Positions 44,954-53,892 of a stretch of 64,000 nt of DNA are shown piece by piece. The DNA lies in contig CAZICM010000021.1 of NCBI GenBank assembly GCA_964537685.1, forward strand, positions 1-64,000, given 5' to 3'. The notes below the pieces were generated by a model. That model was not told the DNA's origin, did no database searches, and saw only the letters and a program-made list of their open reading frames with translations. The translations under genes and the position numbers were made by a program. Origin of the DNA: CAZICM01 sp964537685 (GTDB lineage: Bacteria; Myxococcota_A; Polyangia; Polyangiales; Polyangiaceae). Every line of letters begins with the position of its first letter. The first letter of the stretch is position 1.

Positions 44954-45535
44954 TTAAGACTTAGAGGCGGCCAAAATCTCCGCGGCATGACCATCGGGCT
45001 TTACGTCCCTCCAAATCTTTTTCACCTTGCCATCGGCCCCAATAAAAAAGGATTGCCTTTTGGCAAAGCCCAGCCGCACCGGCACGCCAAACGCCTTGGC
45101 GACCGATTCATCCGCATCGATCACCAAATCGAAAGGAAGATTATATTTTTCAATAAATTGTTTATGCGATTCGGCATCCTGCGTAGATACTCCATACACG
45201 GTGATATTGGCGGCCTTTAAATCGTTCCAGGAATCGCGTATTCCCTGAGCCTCCACCGTACAGCCGGGCGTGTCGTCTTTGGGATAAAAATAAATCGCCA
45301 CCGGCTTTCCCTTGAGCGACGAAAGTTTAACTTTATTCCCATTCTGAAGGGTGAGCTCAATATCCGGTGCATTATCCCCTTCCGCCAATCCTTCGGCGGA
45401 AGGCGCCGAAGATCCGGAAGCTTTCGCCGGCTCTTTGGAAGAATCGCCTTTACATCCTATAAAAATGCCCGGGGCCAAAAGCGCCGAAAGCGAAAACAGC
45501 ACGGCCAACCCAGAATTGCGCAGATGAAGCATCAT
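44954..45535 (-). CDS. lipoprotein-anchored peroxiredoxin, 1-Cys type
   Basis: Start ATG 45535 gives a signal peptide with lipobox IGC (Cys28) and a Ser/Ala-rich linker. The AhpC/TSA/BCP thioredoxin fold follows: AEGDNAPDIELTLQNG, YFYPKDDTPGCTVEAQG, with peroxidatic Cys92. In classic BCP/PrxQ a resolving Cys lies five residues later; here that position is Gln97 and no further Cys follows. It should therefore act as a 1-Cys peroxidase that needs an external thiol reductant. It should reduce H2O2 or organic peroxides in the envelope. The longer frame (45571) is not needed. Confidence 0.9.
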   Translation of the reverse strand: MMLHLRNSGLAVLFSLSALLAPGIFIGCKGDSSKEPAKASGSSAPSAEGLAEGDNAPDIELTLQNGNKVKLSSLKGKPVAIYFYPKDDTPGCTVEAQGIRDSWNDLKAANITVYGVSTQDAESHKQFIEKYNLPFDLVIDADESVAKAFGVPVRLGFAKRQSFFIGADGKVKKIWRDVKPDGHAAEILAASKS

Positions 45536-45612
45536 CGTCAACGTTCTCGCAGAAGAGACGGCCTTGATCAAGCCCCAAAATACGCTTCTCAGTCCATGGC
45601 TTTTTCCCTAGG

Positions 45613-47250
45613 ATGCGCGCCGTGTCCAGTTCCGGCCCAACACCAAAACCCCGCTTTTTTAAGCGAGGCATCCCCTGGCTCTGGCCGGCGATTGCATTTA
45701 TTTATCTGTTTTTTATCCCCTATTATGCCCTGCTCAACAATCCCAATGAAAATGCCCGGGTGTATCAAATCCGAGCGGCGGTCGAGCTTCATACGCTGCG
45801 TGTAAACGAACAAATCGCGCGTTATGGGCCGGTTAACGATTTGGCGAGGGTGGGCAATGCCTTGTATTCGGGCAAAGCGCCTGGAATGAATTTCCACGGC
45901 ATTCCCGTGTATGCGGCCCTGCACGCCGTTGAATCGGCCCGGGGAGCGCTGCCTGTAACGCCTTTTCGCCTTTTGTATACGCTAAGGCTCGTGGGCGTTC
46001 TTTTGCCTGTCCTGGTTTTTTTAATCGCATTCCGCAGGTTTTTAAATCGCTTCACCGATAATGGCCGGCTCGCCGATATTTTAACCATTGTTTTGGCGGC
46101 AGGCACGATGTTATTGCCCTATTCGCTGATTTTTGTGAATCACAGCCTGAGCGCGGCCTCGGCGTGCGGAGCGCTGATGGCGGCTGAATCGTTTGCCGAT
46201 GCGATCGCCAAAAAAACGCGCTTTTCAGCCGGTTTGTGGATATTTGCCGCCGGTTTTCTGTTGGCCTTTTGCACGGCCGCCGATCATGCCCTCTTTCCTG
46301 TCTCGATCCTGCTTTTTATCTTTTGCTTAAGCAGAATCGGCTTTTCTTTCATGCCTCTCGCCATGCTCTGCGCGGGCGCGCTGATTCCAACGGCCGCCAC
46401 CGCTATCTACAATCAACTCTGCTGGGGACATCCTTTAAAGACTTCAATTGGATTTTTAGCCAATCCGGAATTCGCCAGAAATCAGAGCCAGGGTTTATTT
46501 GGATTGGTGGGGCCAAAGGCCGCGGCCGCCTATTCTTTGCTTATCAGTCCGGCCAAAGGCTTATTTTTCTTTTCGCCCATTCTCTTGCTTTCGCTGCCCG
46601 CGCTTATCTATGCCAGCATTCGTTCTCATTTCAAACGTATTGCAATTCTATCGTTAATTATTTTTATTTGGATGATTGTATACGCGAGTTCGCTAACCAA
46701 TTGGGATGCGGGCTGGACGGTGGGGCCCCGCTATGCAACGGTGATTGTTCCCTTTGGAATCCTGGGGATTGCGCTGGCCTGGCCTTCTCTTCCGGGCGGC
46801 GCGCGAACGATATTTTTGCCGGCGGCTATTTTATTTTCAATCCTCAGCCTTGTATTTACAGCTCCAACAAGCGTGCTCTTCCCCCATTTACCTCCAGAAA
46901 GCCAAAATCCGGTATTTGAATTGATTTGGCCTTTATGGCGCGATGGAATGACGCCTCATACGCTGATTGAGCCTTGGGTATTTTTATCGGGCCGCAGCGC
47001 TCAGATTCCATTTTTATTGGTCTTTGGCGGGCTTCTCTTGGCCGTGCTGGGCAAGGGTATTTTGATATTTGGCCCTTATGTGGGATGGGCTCGCTCGCTG
47101 CTGCGGCAATTCGCGCTTGGATGTGTTTTCGCGGCGGCGGCGGGATTATGTATTTATTGGGCTTCCACGTTGCGCACGCCCAATCAAAAACCCGTGGAAG
47201 CCAGCCTGAAATGGATTGAAGAGACGATTTGGGAACCTAAACGGCCTTAA
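45613..47250 (+). CDS. polytopic membrane protein, possible GT-C type glycosyltransferase
   Basis: A 545-residue protein with about eleven to twelve hydrophobic segments. An early conserved-looking loop reads NPNENARVYQIRAAVELHT ... GPVNDLARVGNALYSGKAPG, and a C-terminal soluble part follows. The first loop with acidic/Arg residues and 'YSGKAPG' resembles bacterial polytopic glycosyltransferases (GT39/GT83-like) that use polyprenyl-phosphate sugars. The DxD/ExD catalytic motif is not clear-cut, so the call is tentative. Divergent from the peroxiredoxin gene (77 bases between starts). The 3' end overlaps the convergent GH1 gene by 14 bases. Confidence 0.72.
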   Translation: MRAVSSSGPTPKPRFFKRGIPWLWPAIAFIYLFFIPYYALLNNPNENARVYQIRAAVELHTLRVNEQIARYGPVNDLARVGNALYSGKAPGMNFHGIPVYAALHAVESARGALPVTPFRLLYTLRLVGVLLPVLVFLIAFRRFLNRFTDNGRLADILTIVLAAGTMLLPYSLIFVNHSLSAASACGALMAAESFADAIAKKTRFSAGLWIFAAGFLLAFCTAADHALFPVSILLFIFCLSRIGFSFMPLAMLCAGALIPTAATAIYNQLCWGHPLKTSIGFLANPEFARNQSQGLFGLVGPKAAAAYSLLISPAKGLFFFSPILLLSLPALIYASIRSHFKRIAILSLIIFIWMIVYASSLTNWDAGWTVGPRYATVIVPFGILGIALAWPSLPGGARTIFLPAAILFSILSLVFTAPTSVLFPHLPPESQNPVFELIWPLWRDGMTPHTLIEPWVFLSGRSAQIPFLLVFGGLLLAVLGKGILIFGPYVGWARSLLRQFALGCVFAAAAGLCIYWASTLRTPNQKPVEASLKWIEETIWEPKRP

Positions 47251-48583
47251 GCGGATACCGTTCCAGCGCTCCATCAAAAATCTCAAAATCCGATGCAATG
47301 CGGCCGTAGAGTTCGCCGCTCTTGCGAAGCATGCGCTCTTGGGTCTCGTAATTCATCGCATACAGCCCAAATCGGGCCGAAAATCCCTCGGCCCATTCGA
47401 AATTGTCCGTCAGCGACCAATGGTAATAACCCTTCACCGGGATGCCTTCTTCAATCAATCGGGCGACTTCCGCTAAATGGTGCACCAAATACGCGGGGCG
47501 CAGGCTGTCGCTCGCGTCCGCTATGCCATTTTCGCTGATCCACACCGGCAATCCATAACGATTGTATACGGCCCGAACCGCACGGCTCAATCCCTCGGGA
47601 TAAATTTCCCATCCCAAATCATTGACCAGCGCACCGGGCGTCGTTTCCTGAGCGCCAAAGAGTCCTCCGGGCTTTTTTGGATCGAATCGGACACGGCCGC
47701 GGGTGTAGTAATTGATGCCCAGAAAATCGTGACCGCTTCCTTCCCATAATACGCCAATGGGTTCGCCAATCCCATAGGGTGGTAAACATCGGCCGGTATG
47801 AATGCTCTCTAAAAATGCCCAATTAAAAATGGCATCCTGCACCCGGGCCACCGTTTTGTCGGCGCGGTTGTTTTCACGCGCCGGATCGAACACCCTGAAA
47901 TGCGTGGCCAATCCCGTCTTCGCTCCCGCATTTTGATAAGAGCGGCCCGAACGCAAGATGCGAAGCGCTTCAAAATGAGCGCGGATTAAATTCCGCCCCG
48001 CAATGGCCATTTCTTTGGGATTCTTTTTCTCGGGCGGCCAAATACCCGCCAAATACCCATGATATAAATACACAATCGGTTCATTGAGCGTCATCCACAA
48101 GCTCACCCGATCGCCCAGCGCGCCGCTCACTTCCCGGACATAGCGGCCAAATATCGCCGGCGAATCCTGCATTAAAAATCCGCCCCGCTCCGCAAACCAA
48201 TTGGGCAAGGTGAAATGGTAAAGCGTGACCACAGGCTCAATGCCCGCTTGACGGCATGCATCGGCCATTTCTGCGTAATGGTTTAAGGCTTGTATATCAA
48301 AGCGGCCGGGTTCGGGCTCGATGCGCGCCCATTCAATCGAAAATCGGTAGGCCGTAAGCGATAGATCTTTTATCAATTGAATATCGCCGCGATAACGCTG
48401 GTAATGCTCGCATGCAGCACCGGATTGCGTGCCGTCTTTAATGCGGCCGGGCTTCTGCTCAAAAGCCCACCAGTCATTTTTATCGTTGCCGCCTTCGACT
48501 TGATGAGAGGCGGTCGCCACGCCAAATTGAAAATCCGCAGGGAATTTTAATGCCCCGCCCACGCGCTGTTCAGAACTCGACAT
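47237..48583 (-). CDS. glycoside hydrolase family 1 beta-glycosidase
   Basis: A 448-residue GH1 (beta/alpha)8 enzyme with no signal peptide, hence cytoplasmic. The acid/base Glu168 is in TLNEP and the nucleophile Glu351 in ISENG. N-terminal FPADFQFGVATASHQVEGG and C-terminal YYHWSLTDNFEWAEGF are family landmarks for the glycone site. It hydrolyses beta-glucosides or beta-galactosides; exact specificity is not readable. It lies 7 bases downstream of the exported TPR/PEGA-like gene on the same strand, but shared function is not obvious. Length and motifs indicate an intact enzyme. Confidence 0.95.
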   Translation of the reverse strand: MSSSEQRVGGALKFPADFQFGVATASHQVEGGNDKNDWWAFEQKPGRIKDGTQSGAACEHYQRYRGDIQLIKDLSLTAYRFSIEWARIEPEPGRFDIQALNHYAEMADACRQAGIEPVVTLYHFTLPNWFAERGGFLMQDSPAIFGRYVREVSGALGDRVSLWMTLNEPIVYLYHGYLAGIWPPEKKNPKEMAIAGRNLIRAHFEALRILRSGRSYQNAGAKTGLATHFRVFDPARENNRADKTVARVQDAIFNWAFLESIHTGRCLPPYGIGEPIGVLWEGSGHDFLGINYYTRGRVRFDPKKPGGLFGAQETTPGALVNDLGWEIYPEGLSRAVRAVYNRYGLPVWISENGIADASDSLRPAYLVHHLAEVARLIEEGIPVKGYYHWSLTDNFEWAEGFSARFGLYAMNYETQERMLRKSGELYGRIASDFEIFDGALERYPLKAV

Positions 48584-48590
48584 AAGGGTC

Positions 48591-49610
48591 TCAGAAATGG
48601 CCGCGGTAGGAAATGCCCATTCCTCCCGGCGACATATGCAAGGACGGGCCTACAAAGCCGGTGTCCGATTTATTTTCTTTGGGGCCTCCAAAAATAATCA
48701 TCGGAATGCCCGCTCCCACGCACGCAATGCCAGCAAATAATCCAATATTGGCGACCAATGCGAAGGTTTTGCCCCGATCGACCACATCGCCATAGGCCGG
48801 GTCGGAGCAGCGTTGTCCACCGCATTCCGACTCGAGTTTGTCCAGCTCGCCTTTGGCCATCATGCCAGCCACGCCAAAGGCTCCAAGACCAAGGACGCCC
48901 AATCCAGTCACCACATAACCCGCCACGCGCAGGCCGCCTCCGCTGCTTGTTTTGGCCGTGGGCTCGGGCTTGTCAGGCTGCGCGGGCCCCTGCACCACTT
49001 GGGTCTCGTTCGTCTTTTCGCCACTCGCGCTCAGCGTGATGGTTTTGGTTTCGCCGGCGCCGATCTCCGCCTCGCCCTTCAGCACCGAACCATCGGCGCG
49101 CGTCACTTCGACACGGGCCGTGCCAGGTTCAACCGCAACGGGAATACCAAGCTTTTCCAGCGCCAATGCGTCGCCGTTCAACAGCGCCTTCGAAGGCTGC
49201 CCGCCAACCACGACGATGACGGCCTTGCCGACCTTCTGCTCGAGCTTCGCCAGCTCGGCGCCCGCCGAGTCGCGGGTCTTGGTGTACTTGGGCTCTTTGG
49301 CCACGCGCTTCGCCGCCTCTTTCATCGCAGCGGACATCTCTTCATACGCCTCGGCATTGCGGTCCAGCTTGACCAGGCAGTTGCCGATCCACATCCGCGC
49401 GTTTGGGCTGTTGGTCACCTTAAAGACTTCGCGAAACAACTCGAGGGCGTCGGCGAGATTGCCCTGGTCGTACAGTTTCTGAGCTTTTACGTAGTCTTTT
49501 TGCGCTTGAGCCTGCTCTTTGGCCGATGCCCCCGATTGAGCGAAGGCCGGGGTTGAACAAGTCACCGCGCATGCGAGCAAGATAAATCGAATCCGTTGCC
49601 TGAGCTTCAT
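48591..49610 (-). CDS. exported TPR/PEGA-like protein with C-terminal membrane hairpin
   Basis: A 339-residue protein with signal peptide (FILLACAVTCSTPAFA-Q). TPR-like helices follow (AQKLYDQGNLADALELFREVF, ARMWIGNCLVKLDRNAEAY). Next is a PEGA-like beta region (KALLNGDALALEKLGIPVAVEPGTARVEVT). Two C-terminal hydrophobic segments flank a loop with CGGQRCSDPAYGDVV. The same order, including the 'C...QC' loop between the two membrane segments, occurs in the protein at 12537-13592, so the two are paralogues. It lies 24 bases after a Ser/Thr kinase gene, again forming a kinase/TPR pair. Confidence 0.8.
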   Translation of the reverse strand: MKLRQRIRFILLACAVTCSTPAFAQSGASAKEQAQAQKDYVKAQKLYDQGNLADALELFREVFKVTNSPNARMWIGNCLVKLDRNAEAYEEMSAAMKEAAKRVAKEPKYTKTRDSAGAELAKLEQKVGKAVIVVVGGQPSKALLNGDALALEKLGIPVAVEPGTARVEVTRADGSVLKGEAEIGAGETKTITLSASGEKTNETQVVQGPAQPDKPEPTAKTSSGGGLRVAGYVVTGLGVLGLGAFGVAGMMAKGELDKLESECGGQRCSDPAYGDVVDRGKTFALVANIGLFAGIACVGAGIPMIIFGGPKENKSDTGFVGPSLHMSPGGMGISYRGHF

Positions 49611-49634
49611 GGACGCTTCATTTCAAAGAGCCGG

Positions 49635-51287
49635 CTAGAGATCTTTGGGGCGGAACCCCGGCTCTTCGCCGGTCTGTTTTGAACCCGTATTGGTAGGCGG
49701 CGTTTTTGCCGTGGCCGTCGTTTTGTTTTTCCCCTTGGGCGCCGACATGGCGGATGCTGCCGCGCTTGCGGATGTGTCGGCGGGCGCCGCGGCCGTTGAG
49801 GGAGGCGCCGCGCTTTCCGCGGGTTTTTGCGCGGAATTGGGAAGGCTTGTGGGTTCGGCCGCCGCAGCCGTGGGCGCCGTTGCGATGACCGATGGGGATT
49901 CCGCGGCCACCGTGCCCGCTTGGCCCGCTTGAGAGGAATCCGATGACGATTCTTTAGAGCCGATAAACAGATAGACCGCCGCGCCTCCAAGAACCGCGAC
50001 GGCGAGTGCGGCATAAAGCGGTTTGCGGCTTTTTTCGCGAGGAGACCGCCCATCCTCGGCGGGCAGCTCAATCAGGGGCATCGCATCGGGACGAGGCGCA
50101 AGCTCGGCCGCCAGCGGCGCATTCGTGGAGACGGGCGCTGTGTCGGAACGGGGCGCCGTGTCCACTTTGAAGAGCGGATCGGATCGAACACCGCTTTCAG
50201 GGCTTTTAATGCCTGAACCCGAACTTGAATGAGGGCTGGGCGAGCTGACCGGCGTGTGAGGCGATGAGGTCACAGTAACCGAAGGCCCCGGTACTTGGGT
50301 CGCCCGCACCGAACCCGGCCCCCTCGAGCTGGGCACGCCCGCCGCAAGCAATTCCGTGCGTCCTTCGTGAGCGCCCAGCTCTTTGATAAACGCCGACAGC
50401 GCCCTCTGCGTTGCGATGGCCACCCCTTCGGCCGAGGCCGCGTACTCGAGCTCCTCGGCAAATTCGGCCGCGGAGCTGTAACGCTGGTTGGGATCGACCG
50501 CGAGCGCTCTCATGCAAACCGCTGAAATTCCCGGCGGAACATCGGGATTGATGACATGGGGCGGCGATTCCACGCCCGACAAAATGCGCGTGAGCATTTG
50601 GACATCGAGCTTGCCTTGAAAAGCCCTTCGCCCCGTGAGCATCTCCCAAAAGACCAAGCCCGCCGCGTAAATATCGGTGCGTTTGTCGACGCCCGACGAC
50701 TTCGCCTGCTCGGGCGCCATATAGCTTATTTTGCCTTTGATCGCGCCATCGCGCGTCATGCTGGCCAGCCGCGCTTCGGCCCGCGCTACGCCGAAATCCG
50801 TCAGCTTGGCCACACCATCGACGCCTACCAATATGTTCTGCGGCGACACATCCCGATGGACCAAATTCAAGGGCTTGCCATCCATCGATGTGAGCTCGTG
50901 CGCCGCATGCAAACCCGCAAGCGCGTCCAGGAATATCCGAAGCGCAAGCGGCAATGGAACAAGCTTGTTGTCTTTGCGAAGAGCTTTGAGAACGCCGTGA
51001 AACGAAGGCCCCTCGACGTACTCCATCACCAGAAAGACGCCCTCTTCATCCTCTTGTACGTCGAGTGTTGCCACGACATTCGGATGATGGATCTGCGCCG
51101 CCAGCCGTGCCTCATCGAGGAACATCGCGACAAATTCCGGCTCGTTTACAAGCTGCTCGTGCATCACTTTGATGGCCACAAGCCGCTCAAAACCGCCCGC
51201 GCCAACGACACGCCCAAGGTGCACGGTCGCCATACCGCCCTTGGCGATCATGCGCAGCATCTCGTAGCGTCCGCCTCGATAAGACAT
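49635..51287 (-). CDS. membrane Ser/Thr protein kinase (HRDVSPQN type)
   Basis: A 550-residue Hanks-type kinase with domain at ~8-280: KGGMATVH loop, Lys40 in VAIKV, HRDVSPQN (144-151), DFG (164-166) and SYMAPEQ. In the catalytic loop the usual Lys after HRD is Ser148, a variant frequent in myxobacterial kinases. A Ser/Pro-rich linker leads to one membrane segment at ~418-438 (PLYAALAVAVLGGAAVYLFIG) and an Ala/Ser-rich outer tail of ~110 residues without a recognised domain. It is followed 24 bases on by the TPR/PEGA-like partner gene. Divergent from the large lipoprotein gene at 51443. Confidence 0.92.
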   Translation of the reverse strand: MSYRGGRYEMLRMIAKGGMATVHLGRVVGAGGFERLVAIKVMHEQLVNEPEFVAMFLDEARLAAQIHHPNVVATLDVQEDEEGVFLVMEYVEGPSFHGVLKALRKDNKLVPLPLALRIFLDALAGLHAAHELTSMDGKPLNLVHRDVSPQNILVGVDGVAKLTDFGVARAEARLASMTRDGAIKGKISYMAPEQAKSSGVDKRTDIYAAGLVFWEMLTGRRAFQGKLDVQMLTRILSGVESPPHVINPDVPPGISAVCMRALAVDPNQRYSSAAEFAEELEYAASAEGVAIATQRALSAFIKELGAHEGRTELLAAGVPSSRGPGSVRATQVPGPSVTVTSSPHTPVSSPSPHSSSGSGIKSPESGVRSDPLFKVDTAPRSDTAPVSTNAPLAAELAPRPDAMPLIELPAEDGRSPREKSRKPLYAALAVAVLGGAAVYLFIGSKESSSDSSQAGQAGTVAAESPSVIATAPTAAAAEPTSLPNSAQKPAESAAPPSTAAAPADTSASAAASAMSAPKGKNKTTATAKTPPTNTGSKQTGEEPGFRPKDL

Positions 51288-51442
51288 GGGGCGAGAGAAT
51301 AACCAGATTCACGGATGTCCGTCGAGAAACATTCAAAAATCGTTTGCCGCGAAGCGTAAACCCCCAAAGGGCCGCGCTGTTTTGAACGATTCAGATGTGC
51401 GCGGTTTGAAGCGAGAACTCTGATACGCTCGGCACCATACTT

Positions 51443-53386
51443 ATGCGAAAAACAGCGACTCCCCACAGGCTTTTGGACAGGCGGCCCAGCCGGCTTTCCC
51501 CACCTCTGCCACCTCTCTTGCGGCCCGCAAGAAATCGATACGCATGGATTGCGGCAGGCGCGGCATTGGCTCTTTCAGGAGCCTGCTTTCCCGATTGGGA
51601 TGCCTATGATCCTCGTATTCCCAATCAAAGCGCGAGCTCGTCCTCTGGAGGCTCATCGAGCGGAGGCGGACAGATGCCTGTCATTTGCACGCCCTTGGCT
51701 GTTGAAAGCTGTTATTCCGGCCCTCCCGGCACGGAAGGCGTAGGCACCTGCAAGGCAGGCAATCACGCCTGCAATGATAGCGGCACCGCATTCGGTCCTT
51801 GTCAGGGCGAAGTGATTCCTGTGCCGGAGACCTGTCTCACACCGGGCGATGAAGACTGCGATAAGCAAGTGAATGAAGAAGGGCCGGGCTGTGCATGTTC
51901 GCCCGGTCAAACGCAGGATTGTTACAACGGCCCCCTGGGCACCCAAGGCATCGGCGCCTGCTTAGGAGGCGTTCTGCAATGCACACCTAACGGAACCTTC
52001 GACACGGTGTGCATGGGTGAAGTCCTGCCCGTTTTGGAAGAATGCAGCACCGACACGGACGATGACTGCGATGCCGATGTCAACGAACACTGCGCGCTGT
52101 GGAGCAAAATCGGAGGCAATACCGAAGCCCAAGAAGCCAATGCGGTGGCCGTGGATTCGAAGGGTAATGTCATCATCAGCGGCTATATCGTGGGCGCCGC
52201 CGACTTTGGAGGCGGGCCGCTGACAAGCCAAGGCGATAAAGATATATTTATTGCTAAATTCGATAGCATTGGAAATCACCTCTGGAGCTACTCCTTTGGC
52301 GATCCGGCCGAACAAGAGACCTTGGCCATTGCGGTCGACAGCCTCGATAACATCATTATTGCCGGCCGATTTCTAGGCAATTTGCCCTTTGATCCGATGT
52401 TGCCGCTCGTCAGCGCGGGCCAGGAAGATATTTTCCTCGCGAAGTTTTACGCAGACGGCAAACCCGCGTGGAGCAAGCGCTTTGGCGACGCATCCACCAA
52501 TCAGCAAGCCAACGGCGTCGCCACCGATAAAGATAACAATATCGTAATGACCGGGCGGGTTACGGGAACTGTCGAATTTGCACCGGGCAAACCGCAGACG
52601 GCTTCGGTTGGGGCGGATATCTTTTTGGCCAAATTCAACGCGGATGGCACCAATATCTTCAGCCAGCTCTTTGGCGACAGCGGCGACGATATCGGCTGGA
52701 GCGTCGCGACAGGCCCCGGCAATTCAATTGCAATCACAGGTCAATTTGACGAAATGGCCGATTTTGGAGGCGGCCCTCTGGTGGACACAGGCGGTATCGA
52801 GGCATTTGTGGCTGTGTTCTCACCGGATGGAGGCCCTGTCTGGAGCAAGGCCACCACCTCGGCATCCGATCAAAGAGGCCGCGCCGTCGATTTTGATTCA
52901 ATGGGCAATGTGTATGTGTACGGCGATTTTCTCACGGCGATCGCCTGGGGCGGCGGAGAAGTCGCGAGCAATGGAAGCTTCGATTTATTCTTGACCGCCT
53001 TCGATCCCATGGGAAGCCCGATGTGGAACTACGGCTATGGCAACAACGCCGCCCAGGAAGCCATGGGCATGGATGTGGATGACACGGGAACCATCAATTT
53101 AATATGCGGCCTTGAAGGCATCGTCGATTTTGGAGGATATCCGGCCATCGGCACAAGCGCCGGTTCAGACGATGTGATGGTTGCAAAACTCAATGCCGCC
53201 GATGCCTCGCTTGTGTGGGTGCGGCGCTTTGGAGATGGCAGCGATCAAGATCCAAGGGGAATTGCCGCGGATGCCACAGGCGCGCCCGTTGTGGCAGGCG
53301 GGTTTTATGGCAAGCTCCATTTCGGTACGGTGAGCCATAACAGCGTCGGAAATCGCGATATTTTCGTCGCCAAACTCGCTCCTTAA
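51443..53386 (+). CDS. lipoprotein with Cys-rich modules and SBBP-type beta-propeller repeats
   Basis: A 647-residue protein. After an unusually long basic/Pro-rich N-terminal stretch (~33 residues) comes a hydrophobic core and lipobox (LALSGAC), then a Ser/Gly linker. Two modules follow with the pattern CYxGPxGTxGxGxC (CYSGPPGTEGVGTC, CYNGPLGTQGIGAC) and Asp-rich EDCD / DDDCDADVNE segments, typical of MopE-like metal-binding repeats in myxobacteria. From ~residue 230 there are about seven SBBP repeats (AVAVDSKGNVIISGYIVGAADFGGGPL ... DIFIAKFD). It is a likely surface protein; adhesion or metal binding are options. Confidence 0.85.
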   Translation: MRKTATPHRLLDRRPSRLSPPLPPLLRPARNRYAWIAAGAALALSGACFPDWDAYDPRIPNQSASSSSGGSSSGGGQMPVICTPLAVESCYSGPPGTEGVGTCKAGNHACNDSGTAFGPCQGEVIPVPETCLTPGDEDCDKQVNEEGPGCACSPGQTQDCYNGPLGTQGIGACLGGVLQCTPNGTFDTVCMGEVLPVLEECSTDTDDDCDADVNEHCALWSKIGGNTEAQEANAVAVDSKGNVIISGYIVGAADFGGGPLTSQGDKDIFIAKFDSIGNHLWSYSFGDPAEQETLAIAVDSLDNIIIAGRFLGNLPFDPMLPLVSAGQEDIFLAKFYADGKPAWSKRFGDASTNQQANGVATDKDNNIVMTGRVTGTVEFAPGKPQTASVGADIFLAKFNADGTNIFSQLFGDSGDDIGWSVATGPGNSIAITGQFDEMADFGGGPLVDTGGIEAFVAVFSPDGGPVWSKATTSASDQRGRAVDFDSMGNVYVYGDFLTAIAWGGGEVASNGSFDLFLTAFDPMGSPMWNYGYGNNAAQEAMGMDVDDTGTINLICGLEGIVDFGGYPAIGTSAGSDDVMVAKLNAADASLVWVRRFGDGSDQDPRGIAADATGAPVVAGGFYGKLHFGTVSHNSVGNRDIFVAKLAP

Positions 53387-53829
53387 GAAGCGGCCTTTTC
53401 CTCGATCCGGAAAGGCTCCTTTCCAAATCGCGTCCTTATTTTATTCGCCCCCGCAAATACCATCGGATTGCGCATAATACGCTGCTCCAGTTTTCTTTTC
53501 CCTGGGAATTCGATCAGCGTGATTCCGATTAAAATCGTTAATAATCCCTGCCCCGGCACGCCCGGCATTGAAAGCACAATACCGAGCAGCACCAGCAGCA
53601 CACCCAGAATATTTTTACCCGCAAAGGCCGCCGTTTGTATCCAGCGCGCCCTGCCTTCAAAGAGCGAAGGCGGACTCTCTCCCATAAAATAATCGGCCGG
53701 CATTTTCACGAGAACCAAAGCCACCAAAGCCAGGCTCAGCGTCACGCCAAGCACAAACAATGCGGCCCCCAATCCAATTTGCTTCCAGCCTATGTCCGAT
53801 AAAAACTGCACGCGAAATTCCTCTCCCAC
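53383..53829 (-). CDS. PGPGW-like small membrane protein
   Basis: A 148-residue protein with two to three hydrophobic segments (IGLGAALFVLGVTLSLALVALVLV; NILGVLLVLLGIVLSMPGVPGQGLLTILIGITLI). The MPGVPGQGLLTILIGITLIEFPGKR segment resembles the PGPGW family of putative transmembrane proteins, with Q replacing the usual W/G. A basic C-terminal tail follows. Function is unknown. The stop overlaps that of the convergent lipoprotein gene on a TTAA (53383-53386). Divergent from the GT2 gene by 63 bases. Confidence 0.75.
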   Translation of the reverse strand: MGEEFRVQFLSDIGWKQIGLGAALFVLGVTLSLALVALVLVKMPADYFMGESPPSLFEGRARWIQTAAFAGKNILGVLLVLLGIVLSMPGVPGQGLLTILIGITLIEFPGKRKLEQRIMRNPMVFAGANKIRTRFGKEPFRIEEKAAS

Positions 53830-53892
53830 ATTTAGGCGCCCACCAAAAACACTTTCTCCTCCTCAAAACTTCCGCTACCACAGACGCCGCGC

